In this document: piece by piece, positions 34,403-41,944 of the stretch | Layout of the letters: each line of letters opens with the position of its first letter | Position numbering within the stretch: position 1 is the first letter of the stretch | Assembly: GCA_038751255.1 (NCBI GenBank) | Contig: JBCDGN010000016.1 | Span: forward strand, 1-51,860 | Reading direction: 5' to 3' | DNA from: JANSYP01 sp038751255 | GTDB lineage: Bacteria; Pseudomonadota; Alphaproteobacteria; Rhodobacterales; Rhodobacteraceae | DNA length: 51,860 bases | Program-made: the position numbers and the translations under genes | The notes under the pieces: generated by a model | Databases searched by the model: none | What the model saw: the letters and a program-made list of their open reading frames with translations, nothing else | Told to the model about the DNA's origin: nothing

Positions 34403-35622
34403 TAGACACGTTCCAGGACCGTGGCGACACCCATGCCGGAGGCAATGCAAAGCGTGGCGAGACCGGTTTCTTTGTCTTGGCGTTCCATCTCATCCAAAAG
34501 CGTGCCGATGATGATCGCACCGGTTGCGCCCAAGGGGTGGCCCATAGCGATTGCCCCGCCATTGACATTGACCTTATCGGGGTCGGCATCAAACGCTTGC
34601 AGAAAGCGCAAAACAACGGCGGCGAAGGCCTCATTCACTTCGATCAGATCAATATCGCCGAGGTTCATGCCGGTCTCTGCCAGCACTTTCTCGGTCACGG
34701 GCACAGGGCCGGTCAGCATAATGGTTGGATCTGTGCCGATTTTCGCTGTGTGTTTGATCCGCGCCCGCGGGGTGAGCCCATGGGCCTTGCCGAAGGCTTG
34801 GTTGCCGATCAGAAGCGCGGCCGCGCCATCCACGATGCCAGAGCTATTGCCGGCATGATGGACGTGATTGATGCGTTCCAAATGCGGATATTTCATCAGC
34901 GCAACCGCGTCGAAGCCGGGCATCACTTCGCCCATGTCTTTGAAGGCGGGTTTCAGCGCGCCAAGCGTCTGCATATCGGTCTCGGGGCGCATATACTCGT
35001 CATCGGACAAGATGCTCAGACCATTGCGGTCCGTGACCTCGACCACGGATTTTGCAAATCTTCCACCATCCCAGGCGGCCTTTGCGCGTTTCTGCGATTG
35101 CACCGCATAGGCATCGGTGTCGTCTCTGCTGAAACCGTATTCGGTGGCGATGATGTCAGCGGCAATGCCCTGGGGGACAAAGTATTTTTCCATCGCAACA
35201 GACGGGTCGACCGCGACAGCGGCCCCGTCTGAGCCCATGGGCACCCGGCCCATCATTTCCACCCCGCCTGCAATATAGGCCTGACCGGCACCGCCTCTGA
35301 TCTGATTTGCAGCGAGGTTGACGGCCTCCATCCCGGAGGCGCAGAAACGGTTGATCGAAAGACCCGGTACCTGATCGTCGAATTCAGAAGCCAGAACCAC
35401 GGTTCGGGCCAAGCAGCCGCCTTGCTCCCCAACTTGAGTGACATTGCCCCAGATCACGTCTTCGACGGCTTTGCCATCCAGCGCATTTCGAGACTTCACG
35501 GCATTCAGCATCTGCGCCGAAAGCGCCAGAGAGGTGACCTCGTGCAGGCTGCCATCTTTGCGGCCTTTCCCACGTGGGCTGCGGATCGCATCGTAGATAT
35601 AGGCGTCTTCCATTTGGGTCAC
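34402..35622 (-). CDS. Acetyl-CoA C-acyltransferase (thiolase)
   Basis: This is the last beta-oxidation step: thiolytic release of acetyl-CoA. The protein is 406 residues. The nucleophilic cysteine sits in INRFCASGMEAVN, and the C-terminal active-site blocks are VNEAFAAVVLRF, NGGAIAMGHPLGATGA and CIASGMGVATVLERV. The length fits FadA/FadI-type thiolases. Two candidate ATGs lie at 35622 and 35613. It follows the GST gene after 5 bases and is coupled to the cupin gene. Confidence 0.95.
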   Translation of the reverse strand: MTQMEDAYIYDAIRSPRGKGRKDGSLHEVTSLALSAQMLNAVKSRNALDGKAVEDVIWGNVTQVGEQGGCLARTVVLASEFDDQVPGLSINRFCASGMEAVNLAANQIRGGAGQAYIAGGVEMMGRVPMGSDGAAVAVDPSVAMEKYFVPQGIAADIIATEYGFSRDDTDAYAVQSQKRAKAAWDGGRFAKSVVEVTDRNGLSILSDDEYMRPETDMQTLGALKPAFKDMGEVMPGFDAVALMKYPHLERINHVHHAGNSSGIVDGAAALLIGNQAFGKAHGLTPRARIKHTAKIGTDPTIMLTGPVPVTEKVLAETGMNLGDIDLIEVNEAFAAVVLRFLQAFDADPDKVNVNGGAIAMGHPLGATGAIIIGTLLDEMERQDKETGLATLCIASGMGVATVLERV

Positions 35623-35627
35623 CTTTG

Positions 35628-36281
35628 TTACCTTGCAGAGGATTGGTTTTCAGGGCGCGCCGGCGGCATCAGATCGTAGGGATGTTTCCACCCGGGCGTG
35701 GCGGCCACGCGGCCAAGCCAAGCATCGATTTTCGGCCAATCGCTGCGTTCAAAGCCGAATGGCTCGTCATAAAACAGATATCCGCAGCAAGAGAGGTCTG
35801 CCACTGTGAGGTCATTGCCGACGATGAAGGTCCGGTCCGTCAGGCGGGTTTCAAGGACCTCGAAAGCCGAACGCAGCCGACCTTGCAAAAACCCAATAGC
35901 TTGAGCCAGTTCTTCGCGTTTTTCCACAGGGAGGTAGTTCAGCAAAAAACGGATCATACCGGCTTGTGAACTGAGCTTGTGATTGTCCCAATATTGCCAG
36001 CGCATCACCTCCCATTGGTCTTCGGCGCGGCCACCGAAACGTCCCGTCTCATGGATCACCCATTGCTGAATGGCGCCCGATTGGCTGAGATGAAGGTCTC
36101 CGGCGACAAGAACTGGGACCTCTCCCATCTCGTTGATGTCATCGCGGTAGTTTTGGGTGCGGGAAGCGCCGTTGAAGAAATCGACCAGCACCGGCTGCCA
36201 GTCTAGGTCTGCGAGCTCTAATGTCAGGGCCGCCTTGTAGGAATTGCCGCTTTCTCCAAAGCAGTGAAGCTGGATCGTCAT
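35628..36281 (-). CDS. Glutathione S-transferase family protein
   Basis: The protein is 217 residues. The N-terminal thioredoxin fold includes the residues LHCFGESGNSYKAALTLEL, with serine or tyrosine positions for thiolate activation, and the cis-proline motif EVPVLV followed by LSQSGAIQQWV. The helical C-terminal half has TVADLSCCGYLFY. A strong GGAGG lies 12 bases upstream of ATG 36281. It is the first gene after a 636-base gap and is co-directional with thiolase, cupin and fadJ, which suggests one transcript. Substrate unknown. Confidence 0.9.
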   Translation of the reverse strand: MTIQLHCFGESGNSYKAALTLELADLDWQPVLVDFFNGASRTQNYRDDINEMGEVPVLVAGDLHLSQSGAIQQWVIHETGRFGGRAEDQWEVMRWQYWDNHKLSSQAGMIRFLLNYLPVEKREELAQAIGFLQGRLRSAFEVLETRLTDRTFIVGNDLTVADLSCCGYLFYDEPFGFERSDWPKIDAWLGRVAATPGWKHPYDLMPPARPENQSSAR

Positions 36282-36309
36282 ATTTGCCTCTTTCCTCCAC
36301 GGCGCTCTC

Positions 36310-36716
36310 TTTTTTCATTTAGATACGCATTTCTCTCGGCAGAGGGGAGAGGCGACGCGCTGAGACGTTGCGTCCCGGCGCGCAGACATCGGTTGCGCGA
36401 TGGCGAAGTTGACATCGCCACTGTCCAGCTGGCCATAGCTTTGCCTTTGGTCGTGGTGGCGGCGACATGGACGCCCAAGCCTGCATCGATCGCCCCGTCC
36501 ATTGTCGCAGTCTTGAAGGCTGGTTTTCCAAAATCTATCGATTTGTTGAGTGGAAGTCGTTTTAGTTGTGTCGTTCACGATGATCTTTTTGGCTCGGTCT
36601 CCGAGACTGAGGACAACCGGGCCTATCGCTTGATCGGTGACGATCGGTGCGAGCGACACTTGATTGGCACGAGCATTTGCCTGGTTGCCGTTTTCAAGCT
36701 TGGCGGCGTCGGCCTT
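36310..36716 (-). pseudogene. Possible frameshifted coding remnant, unidentified protein
   Basis: On the minus strand, protein-like text appears in pieces: KADAAKLENGNQANARANQ and APIVTDQAIGPVVLSLGDRAKKIIVNDTT (about 36716-36540), then in another frame GKPAFKTATMDGAIDAGLGVHVAATTTKGKAMA (about 36535-36430), then in the first frame GQLDSGDVNFAIAQPMSA. The Ala/Asn/Thr-rich, beta-strand-like wording resembles repetitive secreted proteins. No family can be named. At least two frame changes would be needed, so this is offered as a decayed gene with low confidence. Confidence 0.35.
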
Positions 36717-36797
36717 TCGTCGTCTTCCTTTGGTTCAGTGGCATAATTGAAGCCCAATCAAAACGTCTTGGGCGCAGAAGACTATGCGTTCTTATAA

Positions 36798-36811
36798 TTA
36801 ACGCGCGTTAA
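36798..36811. promoter_or_regulatory. Perfect 14-base palindrome, possible operator
   Basis: The sequence TTAACGCGCGTTAA is fully self-complementary and sits in an otherwise AT-rich stretch about 110 bases beyond the acyl-CoA dehydrogenase stop. It has the look of a dimeric repressor site (TetR or GntR type). It is not followed by a T run, so it is not a terminator. No regulator can be assigned from the window. Confidence 0.4.
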
Positions 36812-36917
36812 GTAAAATGCTCCAAGCGTTACCACAGCTATCACCTTGTCACACAAAGCGTTGTCCAAGCAGACTAGGGTTGGGACCAAGATATGGCGGT
36901 TGCACAAGGAAGTGCGG

Positions 36918-38696
36918 TCAGAAATTCGCGGCGTCGAGCGCCATTACTGAATCGCTGCCAGACTGGATGCGTGACAAGTGCAGCGCGGTCGCGGGAAGCT
37001 GGCGGGCCATGTAAAACCGACCGGTGGCGAGTTTTGCTTCGAGAAAATCACTGTCGCTGTCGCCAGATTCCAACCGATCATGGGCCGCCTTTGCCATTCT
37101 TGACCACATCAGCCCCAGACAAACATGACCGAAGAGATGCATGAAATCATAAGACCCGGACAGTGCCGCGTTGGGGTTCTTCATCCCATTTGACATGAAA
37201 TACATGCTGGCGGCTTGAAGGTCTTTTGAAGCCGCTTTTAACGGCTCAATAAAGTCCTTCCCGAGAACCGGGTGGTCTTTGTGCTCAGCACAGAAACTTT
37301 TGATCATGTCGAAGAAGGCCAGCATGGCTTTGCCGCCATCGGCCGGGAGTTTGCGGCCCACCAGATCAAGCGATTGCACACCGTTTGTGCCTTCGTAAAC
37401 CATGGTGATCCTGGCATCGCGCACAAATTGCTCGAGGCCCCATTCGGTGGTAAAACCAGACCCCCCGAGGGTTTGCTGCGCAAGTACTGTGGTTTCAAAC
37501 CCCTTGTCGGTCAGAAAGCCCTTTATGACTGGGGTGAGAAGCGAGATAAGCCTTTCCGCCTCATCATCATCTTTGAGGTGAGACGCATCGATCAATGTCG
37601 CGCCCCAGCACACGAAAGCGCGTGCCGCCTCCACAAAACTTTTTTGCATTAAGAGATTTCTGCGCACATCGGGGTGGACAATGATCGGATCGGCTGGACC
37701 GTCGGGGTTCTTGGCCCCGGTGACGTCGCGTCCTTGCAGCCGCTCCCGCGCAAAGCCAAGGGCATTCTCATAGGCGACCACCCCTTGGGCATAACCTTGC
37801 AGACCGACGCCAAGACGCGCCTCGTTCATCATGGTAAACATTGCGCGCATGCCCCGATGCTCTTCTCCGACCAGAAAGCCCTTCGCGCCGTCATAATTCA
37901 TAACACAGGTGGCGTTGCCATGGATCCCCATTTTGGATTCCAGCCCCCCGCAGCTGACTGCGTTTCGATCGCCCAACGAGCCGTCCTCTTTGACCAGGAA
38001 CTTCGGCACGATGAAGAGCGAAATGCCCTTTATGCCCTCTGGTCCTCCGGGGATCTTCGCCAAAACAAGATGAATGATGTTTTCGCTGAGGTCGTGTTCA
38101 CCCGCAGAGATCCAAATTTTTGATCCGGTGATCTCGTAACTGCCATCGTCTTGCGGGACCGCTTTGGTGCGGATTAGGCCCAAATCGGTGCCACATTGCG
38201 GCTCTGTCAGGTTCATGGTCCCCGACCAGCGTCCGTCGATCATGTTGGGCAGATAGATGGCCTTTTGGCTTTCTGACCCGTGGGCATGGATTGCCGCATA
38301 AGCGCCATGGGTCAGACCCTGATACATGTTGAAGGCCATGTTTGCGGAGACAAACATTTCCCCACAAGCGCAGTTCATGAGATACGGCATGCCCTGACCG
38401 CCGTAGTCGGGATCGGCGTCCAGCCCCATCCACCCCCCGGCGCGCATCGCATCGTAGGCTTCTTTAAAGCCCTCAGGGGTCCGCACCACGCCGTTTTCCA
38501 GAACGCAGCCCTGTCTATCGCCAACTTGGTTGAGCGGCGCGAGCACTTGTTCAGAGAGCTTGCCGGCTTCGTCCAAGATGGCTTGGGTGGTCTCCCGATC
38601 AAGTTCGTCATACCCGGGAATGCCGGTTTTCGAGACCTCCAGAACATCTTGCAAAACGAATTGGAGATCCTTGGTCGGCGCTGTGTAGCTCGGCAT
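36918..38696 (-). CDS. Acyl-CoA dehydrogenase with C-terminal extension
   Basis: This flavoenzyme introduces the first double bond in beta-oxidation. From ATG 38696, with GGAGG upstream, it is 592 residues, the length of the longer DmdC/FadE5-like group rather than the 380-residue short form. Signatures are TEPQCGTDLG, GSKIWISAGEHD, NEARLGVGLQGYAQGVVAYENAL and TTVLAQQTLGGSGFTTEWGLEQFVRDARITMVYEGTNGVQSLDLVGRK with the catalytic glutamate in YEGTNG. The frame continues upstream to 38762. DmdC acts on methylmercaptopropionyl-CoA in roseobacters; the sequence alone does not separate that role from fatty acyl-CoA use. Confidence 0.92.
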   Translation of the reverse strand: MPSYTAPTKDLQFVLQDVLEVSKTGIPGYDELDRETTQAILDEAGKLSEQVLAPLNQVGDRQGCVLENGVVRTPEGFKEAYDAMRAGGWMGLDADPDYGGQGMPYLMNCACGEMFVSANMAFNMYQGLTHGAYAAIHAHGSESQKAIYLPNMIDGRWSGTMNLTEPQCGTDLGLIRTKAVPQDDGSYEITGSKIWISAGEHDLSENIIHLVLAKIPGGPEGIKGISLFIVPKFLVKEDGSLGDRNAVSCGGLESKMGIHGNATCVMNYDGAKGFLVGEEHRGMRAMFTMMNEARLGVGLQGYAQGVVAYENALGFARERLQGRDVTGAKNPDGPADPIIVHPDVRRNLLMQKSFVEAARAFVCWGATLIDASHLKDDDEAERLISLLTPVIKGFLTDKGFETTVLAQQTLGGSGFTTEWGLEQFVRDARITMVYEGTNGVQSLDLVGRKLPADGGKAMLAFFDMIKSFCAEHKDHPVLGKDFIEPLKAASKDLQAASMYFMSNGMKNPNAALSGSYDFMHLFGHVCLGLMWSRMAKAAHDRLESGDSDSDFLEAKLATGRFYMARQLPATALHLSRIQSGSDSVMALDAANF

Positions 38697-38886
38697 TCGT
38701 GTATCCTCCAATCGATCTGTCAGGGGCGCGTCCTGTCTCAGCGAAGCACCCTTGGTTGACATATTTATAAACGCCGCACCGAGCGAGAGAATGGAAACGC
38801 AGCGTCATAAGTCATTGGGACGTCACGGCGCCGATTTGCGGGATGATGGGCAAAGCTTGCGCTAATCGCGCGAGACCGAAACAAAT

Positions 38887-38906
38887 TTATATTTAGGGAG
38901 ATATAA
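38887..38906. promoter_or_regulatory. Inverted repeat in the intergenic region, possible operator
   Basis: TTATAT (38887-38892) and ATATAA (38901-38906) are perfect complements separated by 8 bases. They lie between the divergent acyl-CoA dehydrogenase and kinase-like genes. AT-rich composition means chance is a real alternative. Confidence 0.3.
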
Positions 38907-38994
38907 GGGTTTAGGCGCCAGCCTTCCAAGTGGGGTGGGCTCTGATGATGAGCCCTGTTTTGTGAATTTGGGTGTTTCGGGTTGGGGTGACAGC

Positions 38995-39813
38995 ATGGCA
39001 GTTATTGCGATAACACGTGAAATGGGGGCGCAGGGCGGCAGTGTTGCCCGTCTATTCGCGGAGAAGACGGGCTACCGTGTGGTGCATCACGAACTCGCAG
39101 AGCCGCAGGATTCCCGTGGTTTTCGGGGATTGGAGAGCGAAGTTTGCCGTTTCTTCACCGATGAGACCGCCGCCGAGGGCCCACATTACGTGGACGGGTC
39201 CTTGGGCTTTATGACCGCGGCGGAGGTCGTCGAACTCGCCCTAGAAGGCAATGTATTGATCCGAGGTTGGGGCGCTGCGCGGCTTCTTCACAATGTGCCG
39301 CAGGTGGTGTCGCTTCGTGTCTGCGCCCCGTTTGAGGCGCGCGTCGCGGAAATGAAGCGGCGGCTTGAGGTCGAAGAGACCGTTGCGCGGCAGGAAATCA
39401 AGCGCAGTGACGCCGCCCACACCGCGGCCTTCACAAAGTTTTTCGACACAGACTGGCGTGATCCGCAAAACTATGACCTGGTGCTGAACACCGCGTATCT
39501 TTCGCCCGAAGCCTGCGCCGATTTGCTGATCAGCATCATCAAAAGCCAAGCCTTTGGAGAGACCAAGAAAGGACGCCAAGCGCTGCGTGACAAGCTTTTG
39601 CAGGCGCGCATTTCTGATGCGCTAAAGACCGCTGGTCCAATGGCGCAAGATGCCAGCCATATTCATGTGTCGGTTGAAAACGATTTTGTGCGGCTACACG
39701 GCATTGTACAAAGTGACGAGGTGCGCAATCGCGCAGAGCAGATCGTCGCGCGTCAAGCAGGCCTTGGGGCGCTGCGCAACGATCTGGTCCGTACTGGCAG
39801 CGCGTTCACCTAA
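38995..39813 (+). CDS. Cytidylate-kinase-like protein with C-terminal BON domain
   Basis: The protein is 272 residues from ATG 38995. The first 200 residues resemble the cytidylate-kinase-like family: IAITREMGAQGGSVARLFAEKTGYRVVHHEL, GNVLIRGWGAARLL, and VSLRVCAPFEARVAEMKRRLEVEE. The usual lysine-containing P-loop is replaced by a glycine-rich GAQGGS. The last 70 residues (ISDALKTAG to LRNDLVRTG) form a BON domain, normally a phospholipid- or hydrophobic-ligand-binding module. No signal peptide is present. The fusion is unusual and the substrate unknown. A GTG/ATG further upstream (38935) lacks family resemblance. Confidence 0.8.
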   Translation: MAVIAITREMGAQGGSVARLFAEKTGYRVVHHELAEPQDSRGFRGLESEVCRFFTDETAAEGPHYVDGSLGFMTAAEVVELALEGNVLIRGWGAARLLHNVPQVVSLRVCAPFEARVAEMKRRLEVEETVARQEIKRSDAAHTAAFTKFFDTDWRDPQNYDLVLNTAYLSPEACADLLISIIKSQAFGETKKGRQALRDKLLQARISDALKTAGPMAQDASHIHVSVENDFVRLHGIVQSDEVRNRAEQIVARQAGLGALRNDLVRTGSAFT

Positions 39814-39845
39814 GCGTCTTTGCGCAACCAGACCGTAAGGGCAGC

Positions 39846-39860
39846 GCGCTCTTAGAGCGC
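39846..39860. terminator. Short hairpin between convergent genes, possible terminator
   Basis: GCGCTC (39846-39851), loop TTA and GAGCGC (39855-39860) form a 6-bp stem between the stop codons of the kinase-like gene and the MerR gene. Only a short CTTT follows on the plus strand and no T run on the minus strand, so termination is uncertain. Confidence 0.4.
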
Positions 39861-39867
39861 CTTTGCC

Positions 39868-40245
39868 TCATGCAGTTTCGCGCAAACTCGCGGCCGTGGC
39901 ATCCCTCAGCGAGCGGAGTTCTTCAATGGTCTCTTCAAGCTGTAGACGTTGTGCATCAAGCGTTTGCAGTTGATTGGTGGCAAGCTCCACCCAAGTTTCC
40001 ATCTGCGCGGCGGTTCCTTGTTCCTCATAGATGAGCAGCCATTGCCGGATCTCTTCCAAAGCAAACCCAAATCGCCGGCCGCGTAGGATCAGGGTCATCC
40101 GAGCAGTTTCCCGCGCGCCATAATATCTTGCGCGTCCGTCTTTCTCGGGTTGCAATAACTCGATGTATTCATAGTAGCGCAAAGTCCGCGGGGTGACGTC
40201 GAATTTTGCGCACATTTCCTTAAAACTGAGCCGTGTCTCGGTCAT
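39868..40245 (-). CDS. MerR-family transcriptional regulator
   Basis: The protein is 125 residues from ATG 40245, preceded by GGGAGGA. The winged helix-turn-helix is LSFKEMCAKFDVTPRTLRYYEYIELLQPEKDGRARYYG, followed by the second helix pair RMTLILRGRRFGFALEEIRQWLLIY and a coiled coil of about 40 residues. No cysteine cluster for metal binding is visible, so it is more like the organic-ligand or acyl-CoA-related MerR proteins found next to catabolic genes. Control of the nearby acyl-CoA dehydrogenase and beta-oxidation cluster is an inference from location. The frame is open to 40551 without resemblance. Confidence 0.9.
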   Translation of the reverse strand: MTETRLSFKEMCAKFDVTPRTLRYYEYIELLQPEKDGRARYYGARETARMTLILRGRRFGFALEEIRQWLLIYEEQGTAAQMETWVELATNQLQTLDAQRLQLEETIEELRSLRDATAASLRETA

Positions 40246-40491
40246 GGCGCGTCCTCCCTGTGACTTAGCGTAAGCAAGCCCGAAGCGCGACGCAATCACC
40301 GATCTCTCTGCAGGGCTGGACGTTGGGACGATGCCTGCCGATAAAGAAACCAAACGCTCCAGTCTTGCAGGTCTAAACTGTGCCAGGCCTTTCCGCCAAG
40401 CCGACTGAAATGGGTCATCAGCGCAATAGCTTTGTGTCTGTACCCTTCGCTGTTTTGACTGTTCGGCCCAAGCCAACACAAGACCAAAGCA

Positions 40492-41871
40492 ATGGCCGCT
40501 TGGGCAAGAAAAGCCCGGTTTACAATGCAACGCGCTGAGCCCAACGGCCAAGCTGCGCTCAAGTCACTGACCCATCGCCGTGTCTGGCGCTTGGCTTGGC
40601 CGGTGGTTTTGTCCAATGCGACGGTCCCTATCCTTGGAGCAGTCGATACCGGCGTGATTGGACAGCTCGGCGAAGCCACACCAATTGGCGCCGTAGCGAT
40701 CGGCGCCATCACCATCGCGGCGGTCTATTGGGTTTTTGGTTTTCTTCGCATGGGAACCACGGGATTTACCGCTCAAGCCCATGGGGCAAATGATCAGGCC
40801 GAGGTCGTCGCACTGCTGACCCGGGCCCTATTGATCGCTGCGATCGTCGGCGTGATCCTTATCTTGTTGCAGGGGCCGATTTTTCGGGGAGCTTTCCTGC
40901 TGTCACCTGCAAGTCCCGAAGTTGAGACCTTGGCACGAGACTACCTCGCGATCAGGATCTGGTCCGCGCCCGCGGCAATCGCGATTTATGGCGCGACAGG
41001 CTGGTTGGTCGCGCTTGAACGCACCCGCGCGGTCCTTGCGATCCAGGTTTGGATGAACGGGCTCAATATTCTGCTCGACCTCGTCTTTGTCCTAAGCTTC
41101 GGATGGGGGGTCGAGGGCGTTGCTTTTGCAACATTTATTGCGGAGTGGAGTGGCCTGGCCCTGGCCCTATGGTTGTGTCGGGACGCCTTCGCGAACACCT
41201 TATGGCGTGCCTGGGATCGCGTCATGGATCGCGCGCGTCTGAGCCGCATGGCGCGGGTCAATTCGGACATCCTCATAAGATCGGTCTTGATCAAGGTGAT
41301 CTTTCTCTCCTTCATTTATTTGGGCTCTGACTTTGGAGATGTGGCTTTGGCAGCGAACCAAATTCTGCTTCAGTTCTTATACATCACTTCCTATGCGATG
41401 GACGGTTTTGCCTTCGCGGTTGAGGCTTTGGTCGGCCAAGCGATGGGGGCACGGGCGCGCGCATCGTTGCGTCGGGCGGCGGTGCTTTGCGGCATCTGGG
41501 GACTGGTTTGCACTCTTGGTCTTTCCCTCATCTTTGCCCTCGCCGGAGGCACGATCATTGATGTGATGACAACTGCACCAGAGGTGCGAGAAGCGGCGCG
41601 TGCCTATCTTATCTGGATGGTTTTGGCGCCGCCGCTCGCCTGTGCCGCCTGGCTTCTGGATGGCATCTTTATCGGCGCCACCCGGTCACGCGATATGCGC
41701 AACATGATGGCACTGAGCGTTATGGTCTATGGCATTGCGTGCCTTTTCTTGGTGCCCGTCTATGGCAATCACGGGCTTTGGATCTCTCTGGTGATTTCCT
41801 TTGTCGCGCGGGGGGTAACGCTGGCGCTGTGCTACCCCAGCCTCGAGCGCAGCGTTGGAAAACTGGGGTAG
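40492..41871 (+). CDS. MATE-family multidrug/Na+ antiporter (DinF-like)
   Basis: The protein is 459 residues from ATG 40492, or 448 from ATG 40525; neither has a strong ribosome site. Twelve membrane helices are expected. The N-terminal segment RVWRLAWPVVLSNATVPILGAVDTGVIGQLGEATPIGAVAIGA and FGFLRMGTTGFTAQAHGANDQAEV are diagnostic of the DinF branch, repeated in the second half around LANQILLQFLYITSYAMDGFAFAVEALVGQAMGARAR. Exported compounds are not predictable. It diverges from the MerR gene over 246 bases and converges on putA. Confidence 0.92.
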   Translation: MAAWARKARFTMQRAEPNGQAALKSLTHRRVWRLAWPVVLSNATVPILGAVDTGVIGQLGEATPIGAVAIGAITIAAVYWVFGFLRMGTTGFTAQAHGANDQAEVVALLTRALLIAAIVGVILILLQGPIFRGAFLLSPASPEVETLARDYLAIRIWSAPAAIAIYGATGWLVALERTRAVLAIQVWMNGLNILLDLVFVLSFGWGVEGVAFATFIAEWSGLALALWLCRDAFANTLWRAWDRVMDRARLSRMARVNSDILIRSVLIKVIFLSFIYLGSDFGDVALAANQILLQFLYITSYAMDGFAFAVEALVGQAMGARARASLRRAAVLCGIWGLVCTLGLSLIFALAGGTIIDVMTTAPEVREAARAYLIWMVLAPPLACAAWLLDGIFIGATRSRDMRNMMALSVMVYGIACLFLVPVYGNHGLWISLVISFVARGVTLALCYPSLERSVGKLG

Positions 41872-41944
41872 GAAACATCGCCAACTGCAGGAGGCATCGC
41901 CCTTTGCTTGGAAGCTACCGGCATCTCGCAATATGATCGGTGAT

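Larger units (their letters stand above)
36282..36917. other. 636-base intergenic region between GST and acyl-CoA dehydrogenase
   Basis: It holds the possible coding remnant at 36310-36716, a perfect inverted repeat GCCCAA/TTGGGC with a 10-base loop (36752-36773) and a perfect 14-base palindrome (36798-36811). The rest, 36812-36917, shows no gene. The promoter of the GST-thiolase operon should lie near its left end. Confidence 0.6.

Noticed and set aside
36264..36746. 160-codon plus-strand open frame
   Set aside because: No ribosome site or family resemblance; the protein-like signal is on the opposite strand in broken frames.
36798..36811. CtrA-type site TTAA-N7-TTAA
   Set aside because: The spacing is 6 bases and the element is a perfect palindrome, which does not fit the direct-repeat CtrA consensus.
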